Origin: CAYYMD01 sp964480425
GTDB taxonomy: Bacteria > Planctomycetota > Phycisphaerae > SM23-33
Assembly (NCBI GenBank): GCA_964480425.1
Contig: CAYZPY010000059.1
Span: 1-14,274, forward strand
Direction: 5' to 3'
Length of the DNA: 14,274 bases
Positions 5,358 to 11,485 of this stretch are shown here, in pieces. How positions within the stretch are numbered: position 1 is the first letter of the stretch; the number at the start of each line of letters is the position of its first letter. A program made the position numbers and the translations under genes. The notes under the pieces were generated by a model that saw only the letters and a program-made list of their open reading frames with translations, was not told where the DNA came from and made no database searches.

Positions 5358-6989
5358 ATGGCAAAGAAAAAGATAACTTTCGACGTCGAGGCGCGAGATT
5401 CGATAAGGCGCGGCGTGCGCAAACTCGCCCAGGCGGTCCGCTCCACGCTGGGACCCACCGGGCGGGTGGTCGTGCTGGAAAAATCCTTCGGCGCCCCGAC
5501 CGTCACCAAGGACGGCGTAACGGTAGCCAAGGAAATCGAACTTGAGGACGCCAACGAGAACATAGGCGCCCAGATGGTCAAGGAGGTCGCCTCCAAAACG
5601 TCCGACGTGGCCGGCGACGGCACCACCACCGCGACCATATACGCAGAGAAGATTTTCGAGGAGGGGCTCAAGAACGTCACCGCCGGCGCCAACGCAATGG
5701 ACCTTAAGCGCGGCGTTGACAAGGCCGTCGAGGCAATGGTGGGCGAACTGAAGAACCTCTCCAAGCCAATCAAGTCGTCCAGGGAAATCGCGCAGGTGGG
5801 AACCTGCGCCGCCAACCAGAGCAGCGAAATCGGTCAGATGATCGCCGACGCCATGGACAAGGTCGGAAAGGACGGCGTGATAACCGTCGACGAGGGACAG
5901 GGACTACAGACCGCCGTGGAATTGGTCGAGGGCATGCAGTTCGACCGCGGATTCATCTCCCCGCACTTCGTCAACAAGCCCGAAACGATGGAGTGCGACC
6001 TGGAGAAGCCCTACATCCTCATCCACGAGAAGAAGATATCGGCCATCAAGGACCTGGTGCCCCTTCTGGAGAAGATCGCCCAGTCGGGCCGGCCTCTGGT
6101 GGTCATCGCCGAGGACATCGAGGGCGAGGCGCTGGCGACGATGGTCGTCAACAAACTGCGCGGCACGCTCCAGTGCTGCGCGGTAAAGGCGCCGGGCTTC
6201 GGCGACAGGCGAAAGGCGATGCTCCAGGACATCGCCACGCTGACCGGCGGACGGGCAATCATGGAAGACATGGGAATATCCATGGAAAACATCCAGGTCG
6301 CCGACCTGGGCAGCGCAAAGCGCGTCCGCATCGACAAGGAAAACACCACCATCATCGAAGGCGCCGGAAAGTCATCCGACATCACCGGTCGAATCGAGCA
6401 GATTAAGCGGGAAATCGAGGGCACCACCTCCGATTACGACCGCGAGAAACTCGAAGAGCGCCTGGCGAAACTCTCCGGAGGCGTGGCGCAGATAAACGTC
6501 GGCGCTGCCACCGAAGTCGAGATGAAGGAAAAGAAGGCCCGCGTGGAAGATGCACTGCACGCCTGCCGCGCAGCCGTCGAGGAAGGAATCCTGCCCGGCG
6601 GAGGCGTGGCCGTGCTCAGGGCGCTTCCGGCGCTGGACAAAATCAAGTGCGCAAACGACGACGAGAAGACCGGCGTGGACATCCTCCGCCGAGCGCTGGT
6701 CGGGCCCATCAAGCAGATAGCCGTCAACTCGGGCCTGGAAGGAAGCATCGTCGCCGCCAAGGTCGCCGAGTCCGACCAGGTGAACTACGGATACGACGCC
6801 ATGACGGGCAAGTACTGCGACCTTGTCAAGGCCGGCGTCATCGTGCCAACCAAGGTCGAGCGGACCGCTCTTCAGAACGCCTCTTCGGTGGCGGGTCTGC
6901 TGCTGACCACAGACGCCATCGTCTCGGAAATTCCTGAAAAGAGAAAGGAACCCGCAGGCACAGGCGCCGGAATGGAAGACATGTATTAA
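5358..6989 (+). CDS. groL: Chaperonin GroEL (60 kDa)
   Basis: ATP-driven protein-folding chamber working with GroES in the cytoplasm. It is 543 residues, full length. Nucleotide-site motifs are present: STLGPTGR (29-36), VTKDGVTVAKEI (49-60), the catalytic GDGTTTAT (86-93), and late INVGAATEVEMKEKKARVED and ILPGGGVA. The apical domain includes FDRGFISPHFV. The C-terminus is EPAGTGAGMEDMY; the glycine-methionine repeat tail of E. coli GroEL, which sits inside the chamber, is missing. The ATG at 5358 has GGGAG upstream at 5345-5349. It forms a bicistronic unit with groES. Confidence 0.98.
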   Translation: MAKKKITFDVEARDSIRRGVRKLAQAVRSTLGPTGRVVVLEKSFGAPTVTKDGVTVAKEIELEDANENIGAQMVKEVASKTSDVAGDGTTTATIYAEKIFEEGLKNVTAGANAMDLKRGVDKAVEAMVGELKNLSKPIKSSREIAQVGTCAANQSSEIGQMIADAMDKVGKDGVITVDEGQGLQTAVELVEGMQFDRGFISPHFVNKPETMECDLEKPYILIHEKKISAIKDLVPLLEKIAQSGRPLVVIAEDIEGEALATMVVNKLRGTLQCCAVKAPGFGDRRKAMLQDIATLTGGRAIMEDMGISMENIQVADLGSAKRVRIDKENTTIIEGAGKSSDITGRIEQIKREIEGTTSDYDREKLEERLAKLSGGVAQINVGAATEVEMKEKKARVEDALHACRAAVEEGILPGGGVAVLRALPALDKIKCANDDEKTGVDILRRALVGPIKQIAVNSGLEGSIVAAKVAESDQVNYGYDAMTGKYCDLVKAGVIVPTKVERTALQNASSVAGLLLTTDAIVSEIPEKRKEPAGTGAGMEDMY

Positions 6990-7002
6990 AAAACACATTC
7001 AG

Positions 7003-7028
7003 CGAGGCGGCGTTCCCGCGCCGCCTCG
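7003..7028 (+). repeat. GC palindrome, copy 1 (after groEL)
   Basis: CGAGGCGGCG (7003-7012) pairs over ten bases with CGCCGCCTCG (7019-7028) around the loop TTCCCG. It is one of four related intergenic palindromes sharing a GGCGGCG arm and a TTCCCA-like loop. No T-tract follows, so it is not a typical terminator. Confidence 0.75.
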
Positions 7029-7050
7029 ACTGTAAAATAATAAATATGGT

Positions 7051-7081
7051 GCGGCGGCGTTCACACGCCGCCGCGCTCTTT
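7051..7081 (+). terminator. GC palindrome copy 2, probable groESL terminator
   Basis: GCGGCGGCGT (7051-7060) pairs over ten bases with ACGCCGCCGC (7065-7074) around TCAC, and is followed by GCTCTTTT. The stem plus short T-rich tail suits Rho-independent termination of groEL transcripts. It belongs to the same palindrome family as 7003-7028, 9780-9805 and 13445-13470. Confidence 0.65.
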
Positions 7082-7128
7082 TAATCTTATTATCAGTGTA
7101 ATCCCGCTATCTTCCTCACTAATACCCC

Positions 7129-7150
7129 ACACGTGCGACAGCACACGTGT
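7129..7150. promoter_or_regulatory. Paired ACACGTG sites, candidate operator
   Basis: ACACGTG at 7129-7135 and CACACGTGT at 7142-7150 contain two CACGTG palindromes with centres 14 bases apart. Together they form a larger inverted repeat (ACACGTG and CACGTGT). They lie about 45 bases upstream of the -35 at 7195. A protein-binding site is inferred from symmetry alone. Confidence 0.35.
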
Positions 7151-7194
7151 CCTAATATTTATCACAACTGACATCATCCTCATCAACAGATGTT

Positions 7195-7223
7195 TTGACA
7201 CGCACGCCCCGGAGGCACAAAAT
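7195..7223 (+). promoter_or_regulatory. Promoter of the ROK kinase-trpE unit
   Basis: A perfect TTGACA (7195-7200), a 17-base spacer and CAAAAT (7218-7223, 4/6). The start of transcription would be near 7230, giving a very short leader. If transcription instead starts upstream, the GGAGG at 7211-7215 would be in the mRNA and could serve the small frame at 7222-7245. Confidence 0.5.
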
Positions 7224-7245
7224 GTCCCCTGCCGAACGAGACTAG
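7222..7245 (+). CDS. Possible 7-codon leader peptide (MSPAERD)
   Basis: An ATG at 7222 lies seven bases after GGAGG (7211-7215), the best Shine-Dalgarno in this region, and reads seven codons to a TAG at 7243-7245. The ROK kinase ATG follows after four bases and has no good Shine-Dalgarno of its own, so ribosomes ending here could restart on the kinase gene. This conflicts with a transcription start at about 7230 from the promoter above. It contains no runs of regulatory codons. Confidence 0.3.
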   Translation: MSPAERD

Positions 7246-7249
7246 CGCC

Positions 7250-8221
7250 ATGACACGATACTTCATAGGAATTGACCTTGGCGGAACGTACACCAAGTTC
7301 GTCGTGCTGGATGAGCAGCGCCGATGGGGCGAGGTGCTTGAACTTCCCACGCCGCGCGACGGCGCCGCCGGGGAGATCGTCGCCCAAATAGCCGACGGCG
7401 CCCGCAAGGCGGCCAGGGCGGCGGGCGCGCCGCTCGAGCAGGTCGACGGGGTGGGACTCGGCTCGCCCGGTCCGCTGAAGCCCTCGGCGGGTATCGTGCT
7501 GGACTCGCCGAACATACCGGCACTGAAGAATACGCCCCTGCGCGACATGGTCGCACGAGAACTTTCGCTTCCGACGGTGCTGGAAAACGACGCCAACGCC
7601 GCCGCGTACGGCGAGTACATCTGCGGCGCAGGCGTCGAGGCGAGAATAATGGTCCTGCTGACGCTGGGGACCGGGATCGGCAGCGGCATCATAATGGACG
7701 GCGAAATATTCCACGGCGCCCACGAAATCGGCGCCGAGATAGGGCACATGATAATAGTGCCCCAAGGCCTGCGCTGCGGTTGCGGGCAGAACGGGTGCCT
7801 GGAGCGGTACTGCTCGGCGACGTATATGGCCGAAAACACCGCCCGGGCGCTTCAGGAGACCAGCACCAAAAGTACCCTCCGCAAGGTCATGGAGGAAAAA
7901 GGCGACATTGACTCCCTGGACATTCAGCGAGCGGCCGAGGCGGGCGATGCCTTCGCCGAACGGATGTGGGAGCAGGCGGCCTACTACCTGGCCGTCGGAT
8001 GCGTCAACATCTGCCGGATATTCGACCCGGACAAGATTGTCCTTGCCGGGGGCATGGCCAGGGCCGGACAAACGCTAATCAACCCGCTGATCGAGCATTT
8101 TGCGCGGCTTAACTGGTCCATGACCGACGTCGCCACGGAAATTATTACCGCCGAACTCGGGCCCGACGCCGGCGCAATAGGCGCCGCCGGCGTGGCGCAA
8201 AAGCAACTGACCGGCGAATAA
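7250..8221 (+). CDS. ROK-family sugar kinase, probably glucokinase
   Basis: Predicted to phosphorylate glucose or a similar hexose with ATP. It is 323 residues, typical for ROK kinases, and has no helix-turn-helix, so it is not a ROK repressor. Motifs: phosphate loop GIDLGGTYTK (7-16), catalytic block ENDANAAAYGE (112-122) with D114 as the likely base, LTLGTGIGSGIIMDG (138-151), EIGAEIGHM (159-167), the zinc-binding CGCGQNGCLE (176-185), and the adenosine-site VLAGGMA near the C-terminus. The TGA in frame at 7196-7198 and the lack of other starts fix ATG 7250. The gene ends 28 bases before trpE, so they probably share a transcript although their pathways differ. Glucose as substrate is inferred; N-acetylmannosamine or other sugars are possible. 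Confidence 0.92.
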   Translation: MTRYFIGIDLGGTYTKFVVLDEQRRWGEVLELPTPRDGAAGEIVAQIADGARKAARAAGAPLEQVDGVGLGSPGPLKPSAGIVLDSPNIPALKNTPLRDMVARELSLPTVLENDANAAAYGEYICGAGVEARIMVLLTLGTGIGSGIIMDGEIFHGAHEIGAEIGHMIIVPQGLRCGCGQNGCLERYCSATYMAENTARALQETSTKSTLRKVMEEKGDIDSLDIQRAAEAGDAFAERMWEQAAYYLAVGCVNICRIFDPDKIVLAGGMARAGQTLINPLIEHFARLNWSMTDVATEIITAELGPDAGAIGAAGVAQKQLTGE

Positions 8222-8249
8222 CGGACACGAATCCGCCGATAACAGAACC

Positions 8250-9764
8250 ATGAAACACTACTATCCGGATTTTGACGAATTCCTGAAACTGGCCGAACGG
8301 GGCAACACCATCCCAGTCTACCGCGAGTTGCTCTCCGACACGCTGACGCCGGTGACGGCGTATCGCCGCCTGGCGATGCCGGCAGGATTCGCCCCATCCA
8401 AATACTCCTTCCTGCTGGAAAGCGTCGTGGGCGGCGAGCGCATCGCAAGGTATTCCTTCGTCGCCGCCGATCCCCAGGCCACCTTCACAGCACGCGGGGA
8501 CCGGGTCGTCATCCGCACCCGCCACGGCGAGGAAAAAACCGTCGCCACCGGCGACCCGCTGAGCGAACTGGCCGGCATGCTGAACCAATACAAGGCCGTC
8601 CACCTGCCATCGCTACCGCGGTTCACCGGCGGGGTGGTCGGCTTCGCAGGGTACGACACCGTCAGATATTACGAGCGACTGCCCGAAGGTCCGCCCGACG
8701 ACCGCAACCTGCCGGACCTGTCGTTCGGACTGTACCGCACGATGATCATCTTCGACCACGTATCCAAGACCATCAAGGTAGTCGCCAACGCACACGTCAC
8801 GGACGATCCGGGCCTGGCCTACGGCGAGGCGACCGACGCAATCGAACGACTCGTGGCGCGACTCTCGCAGGACACCGGGCGAGACAACGCGCTGCAGAGC
8901 GTCACGCTAAGGGCGCTGCCGCAAAAACCATTCCAGAGCAACTTCACCCCGCAGCGATACATGGAGGTCGTCGAGGCGTGCAAGGAATACATCCGTGCCG
9001 GCGACATCTTCCAGGTGGTTCCCTCCCAGCGGCTGACGGTTCAGACTTCGGCCAAGCCGTTCGACATCTACCGCGCGCTGCGCGTGGTGAATCCCTCGCC
9101 GTTCATGTTCATCTTCAACACGCCCGAGGTCACGCTGGTGGGCGCCAGCCCGGAAATACTCTGCCGCGTCGAGGACGGCGTGGTCACCAACCGCCCCCTG
9201 GCGGGAACTCGCCCCCGAGGCGCCACCGACGCCGAGGACAAGCGACTGGAGAAAGAACTGCTTGAGGATCCCAAAGAGCGAGCCGAGCACATCATGCTGG
9301 TGGACCTTGCCCGCAACGACGTGGGGCGCGTCGCGGCGCCGAAGACAATCGAACTTTCCGACGTTATGTCCGTGGAGCGCTACAGCCACGTGATGCACAT
9401 CGTCTCGGACGTCAAGGGGACCCTGGCAGAGGGTAAGACCGCCTTCGACGCACTGCGGGCGACGCTTCCGGTCGGCACCGTCACCGGCGCGCCGAAAATC
9501 CGCGCCATGGAAATCATAGACCAGTTCGAGCCCACACGGCGCGGGCCCTACGCCGGCGGCGTGGGTTACGTGGACTTCTCGGGCAACATGGACACATGCA
9601 TCGCGCTGCGGACGATGGTCATCGCCGGCGGAAAGGCCTACGTCCAGGCGGGGGGAGGAATCGTGGCCGACTCCGTGCCCAAAAATGAGTACGAGGAGAC
9701 CATAAACAAGTCAAAGGCCCTGCTCCGCGCCGTGGAAGTCGCCGAGGCGGGACTGGGCGATTGA
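8250..9764 (+). CDS. trpE: Anthranilate synthase component I
   Basis: Converts chorismate to anthranilate, the first step of tryptophan synthesis, using ammonia from glutamine supplied by TrpG. At 504 residues it is full length. The N-terminal regulatory part has LLES (55-58) and RYSF (67-70), the tryptophan-binding feedback motif. The catalytic chorismate-binding domain shows GDIFQVVPSQRL, GASPEILCRVEDG, RPLAGTRPRG, HIMLVDLARNDVGRVA, VMHIVSDVKG, LPVGTVTGAPKIRAMEIID and QAGGGIVADS. The conserved feedback motif and the absence of aminodeoxychorismate-type changes favour TrpE over PabB. No Shine-Dalgarno precedes the ATG, and the gene follows the ROK kinase closely. No trpG or other trp gene is in the window, so the amidotransferase must be elsewhere. 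Confidence 0.96.
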   Translation: MKHYYPDFDEFLKLAERGNTIPVYRELLSDTLTPVTAYRRLAMPAGFAPSKYSFLLESVVGGERIARYSFVAADPQATFTARGDRVVIRTRHGEEKTVATGDPLSELAGMLNQYKAVHLPSLPRFTGGVVGFAGYDTVRYYERLPEGPPDDRNLPDLSFGLYRTMIIFDHVSKTIKVVANAHVTDDPGLAYGEATDAIERLVARLSQDTGRDNALQSVTLRALPQKPFQSNFTPQRYMEVVEACKEYIRAGDIFQVVPSQRLTVQTSAKPFDIYRALRVVNPSPFMFIFNTPEVTLVGASPEILCRVEDGVVTNRPLAGTRPRGATDAEDKRLEKELLEDPKERAEHIMLVDLARNDVGRVAAPKTIELSDVMSVERYSHVMHIVSDVKGTLAEGKTAFDALRATLPVGTVTGAPKIRAMEIIDQFEPTRRGPYAGGVGYVDFSGNMDTCIALRTMVIAGGKAYVQAGGGIVADSVPKNEYEETINKSKALLRAVEVAEAGLGD

Positions 9765-9779
9765 ATGCTGACTCTTTAA

Positions 9780-9805
9780 CGCGGCGGCTTTCCCACGCCG
9801 CCGCG
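9780..9805 (+). repeat. GC palindrome, copy 3 (after trpE)
   Basis: CGCGGCGGC (9780-9788) pairs over nine bases with GCCGCCGCG (9797-9805); the loop includes TTTCCCA. It is the third member of the palindrome family, placed 16 bases after the trpE stop. There is no T-tract. Confidence 0.75.
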
Positions 9806-9840
9806 CCGGGAGAGGACAAATTTCAGGCGGTCCGCAGTAG

Positions 9841-9874
9841 TAAGCGCCGCATATTAGTGCGGGGATAATTTGTA
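9841..9874 (+). repeat. 34-bp repeat, copy A
   Basis: Begins TAAGCGCCGC and ends GCGGGGATAATTTGTA. It matches 13406-13439 at 26 of 34 positions without gaps. CCGCA and TGCGG form a short stem. The arm pair that is A-T here is G-C in the other copy, a compensatory change. Confidence 0.6.
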
Positions 9875-9888
9875 AGACAGCGTCATAT

Positions 9889-9910
9889 CCCCGCTTTACA
9901 GCGGGGTTTT
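9889..9910 (+). terminator. Rho-independent terminator of trpE
   Basis: CCCCGCT (9889-9895) pairs with AGCGGGG (9900-9906) around TTAC and is followed by TTTT. It faces the plus strand and overlaps the end of the convergent parA gene. It would stop trpE readthrough; for parA on the other strand there is no T-tract after the stem. Confidence 0.75.
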
Positions 9911-10853
9911 AATATGACTCATAATCCCACGGCCGGGAGGTGGGGTCGAACTGCCGGTCCTGCGATCCGGCGTGAGGTGGCGCGGACGATTCGTCGGACT
10001 GATAATCGCCTGCCGGGGGGCGGTCCTGCTGTTCGTCTTCGGGTTGGGCCTGTTCGGCCTGTTGAGCGGCGAAGACCAGGAACTCTTCTGCCAGGGCGTT
10101 GTAATCTTCGGCCCCGTGGCAGCGCGGCTCGTAATCGAAAATCGTCCGCCCGTAAGAGGGGCACTCGGCGAGTTTGACGTTGCGCCGGATAAGCGTGTTG
10201 AAGATTTTCGCCCGCGACCACGGCGAGTCGCCACCGGCGGCACGGGTGAAGAAATCCTTCAGGTCCTCCAGCACCTCGCCGGCCAGACGCGTGGTGCTCT
10301 CGTACATGCACAGGATGACCCCCGCCACGTTCAGGTTGGAGTTGACCCTCCTGCGCACCAGCGAGACGGTCTCCAGCAGTTTGCCCAGCCCCTGAAGCGC
10401 CAAAAAGTGCGGCTGGAGCGGTATGTAAACCTCGTCGGCGGCGGCCAGGGCGTTGAGCGTAAGAAGACCCAGCGACGGGGGGCAGTCTATCAGCACGAAC
10501 TCGTAAGGCAACTCGCACTCCGACAGGCGGTCGCGCAGAATCTGCTCGCGACCAACAGTCCCGGCCAGTTCCATCTCCGCGGCGGCGAGGTCTATCTCCG
10601 ATGGCGCCACCCACAAGTGCGGGGCGACCATTTTGGCGGCCGGTCCCAGCGGGTGCGACGAGGTCAGAACGTCGTACATGCTGGTCTGCGTGGCGCCCGG
10701 CTCCAGCCCGAAATGAAGCGTCAGGTGGCTCTGGGGGTCCATGTCCACCAGGCACACGTCCCGCCCGCGGTTGGCAAGCGCCGCCCCGAGGTTGACCACC
10801 GTGGTGGTCTTGCCCACGCCCCCTTTCTGGTTGATCATGGCGATGGTTTTCAC
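9909..10853 (-). CDS. parA: ParA/Soj-family chromosome-partitioning ATPase
   Basis: A Walker-type ATPase that binds DNA non-specifically and normally works with ParB/Spo0J to move replicated origins. It is 314 residues from the chosen start. The deviant Walker A is NQKGGVGKTT (8-17) with both lysines (K10, K15); VCLVDMDPQSHLTLHFG carries the A' aspartate, and FVLIDCPPSLG is Walker B. The C-terminus after FLVFAAQQ is a hydrophilic, Gln/Asp/Pro-rich tail of about 50 residues. GTG 10853 gives the family start VKTIAMINQKGGVGKTT; an upstream in-frame start would place a TATAAT inside the gene. There is no Shine-Dalgarno, and a leaderless transcript is likely. No parB is adjacent, so it may be an orphan ParA. 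Confidence 0.92.
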   Translation of the reverse strand: MKTIAMINQKGGVGKTTTVVNLGAALANRGRDVCLVDMDPQSHLTLHFGLEPGATQTSMYDVLTSSHPLGPAAKMVAPHLWVAPSEIDLAAAEMELAGTVGREQILRDRLSECELPYEFVLIDCPPSLGLLTLNALAAADEVYIPLQPHFLALQGLGKLLETVSLVRRRVNSNLNVAGVILCMYESTTRLAGEVLEDLKDFFTRAAGGDSPWSRAKIFNTLIRRNVKLAECPSYGRTIFDYEPRCHGAEDYNALAEEFLVFAAQQAEQAQPEDEQQDRPPAGDYQSDESSAPPHAGSQDRQFDPTSRPWDYESY

Positions 10854-10859
10854 CGTGGT

Positions 10860-10888
10860 ATTATACCGGTCTGCCAACCACGTGCAAA
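10860..10888 (-). promoter_or_regulatory. parA promoter producing a leaderless mRNA
   Basis: On the minus strand a perfect TATAAT (10865-10860) lies seven bases before the GTG at 10853, with TTTGCA (10888-10883, 4/6) 17 bases upstream. The predicted transcription start falls at or next to the start codon, which also explains why no Shine-Dalgarno is seen. Confidence 0.5.
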
Positions 10889-10894
10889 GGACAT

Positions 10895-10936
10895 AAAAAA
10901 GGCGGCGGATATCGCCGTGGCATGACATCCGCCGCT
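10895..10936 (-). terminator. Rho-independent terminator of the lysine-rich gene
   Basis: On the minus strand GCGGCGGAT pairs over nine bases with ATCCGCCGC (10935-10927 with 10910-10902) around 16 bases, and then a C and six T follow (10900-10895). It lies between the lysine-rich gene and parA, separating their transcripts. A second small stem, CGCCTT/AAGGCG, sits at 10953-10969. Confidence 0.75.
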
Positions 10937-10987
10937 GTTTCACTCGCCCTGGCGCCTTGCGCAAAGGCGGCCGTCAAAACTAAACGG

Positions 10988-11170
10988 CTATCTTCTTTTC
11001 TTGGATTTCTTCTTGGCTTTCTTCCTACTTGTTTTCTTCTTGGCTTTCTTCTTAGATTTCTTTTTGGCTTTCTTCTTTTTGGCCGGCTTCTTCTTTTTGG
11101 CTTTCTTTTTGGATTTCGCTTTCTTCTTAGATTTCTTCTTGGATTTCTTTTTGGTCTTGCGTTTCGCCAT
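10988..11170 (-). CDS. Lysine/alanine-rich histone H1-like DNA-binding peptide
   Basis: A 60-residue protein with 39 lysines and 4 arginines, no acidic residue and no hydrophobic residue except Ala, Met and one Pro. It is built from units like KKKAKKK and KKKSKKK. This composition is known from the C-terminal tails of histone H1 and from chlamydial Hc2-like nucleoid proteins, so binding to DNA or RNA by charge is likely; it has no globular domain. The frame is real: the ATG at 11170 is preceded by AGGAGGTGAT, a perfect match to the anti-Shine-Dalgarno end of 16S rRNA, and a good terminator follows. It is transcribed on its own, divergent from nrdJ. Low-complexity DNA could hide indels, so its exact length is slightly uncertain. 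Confidence 0.8.
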   Translation of the reverse strand: MAKRKTKKKSKKKSKKKAKSKKKAKKKKPAKKKKAKKKSKKKAKKKTSRKKAKKKSKKRR

Positions 11171-11485
11171 GTGTCATCACCTCCTCTCGGGCGACGTTAG
11201 AACGTTCGTTAAAATGTTCGAATTGAAAGCCATCGGTAATTAATTACACAAACATCGCAAAACAATGCAAGTCTAATAAAAAATTTTCCGAAGTTTTTCT
11301 CAGCAAAAGTTTCGTCTTATTCGGCGCGGTTTCTTTAGGCAATTTTTTCATGCGCGCGGTGTTGGGTTTTTTCGCCGCGCGCCGGCGAAGCATTCGCCGC
11401 GCACCGGCGGCGCGAATCGCCGTTGCAACCGCGCGACGCCGGGGCGTAATATAATAATGACGAACCACAAGACAAGGCGAACACG
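11171..11485. other. Divergent intergenic region, H1-like gene / nrdJ
   Basis: About 315 bases. The left part is AT-rich with an 8-bp palindrome GAACGTTC near 11199-11206 and the strong Shine-Dalgarno of the lysine-rich gene. The middle has several T-runs. The right part (11371-11445) is very GC-rich with overlapping inverted repeats, the best being TTCGCCG and CGGCGAA (11371-11389). No gene, no cobalamin-riboswitch core and no NrdR box were recognised. Confidence 0.5.
11450..11455 (+). promoter_or_regulatory. nrdJ promoter -10 (TATAAT)
   Basis: TATAAT lies 30 bases before the nrdJ ATG. The nearest -35-like sequence is TTGCAA (11423-11428), 21 bases upstream, which is too far; with TAATAT (11447-11452) as -10 the spacer would be 18. 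A leader of about 24 bases is expected. A weak AAGG (11474-11477) is the only Shine-Dalgarno. Confidence 0.45.

Noticed and set aside
9940..9975. tRNA-like T-arm string (GGTCGAACT)
   Set aside because: No acceptor or anticodon stems could be folded; it lies in the coding end of parA.
9972..10925. Long plus-strand open frame opposite parA
   Set aside because: Antisense to a clear ParA; no family likeness and it runs through the parA promoter and a terminator.
10988..11170. Lysine-rich tract as a simple DNA repeat rather than a gene
   Set aside because: A perfect Shine-Dalgarno, a clean ATG and stop and a proper terminator support a real gene.
11240..11485. Cobalamin riboswitch expected ahead of nrdJ
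   Set aside because: No B12-box or core found; the structured GC-rich part lies upstream of the predicted transcription start.
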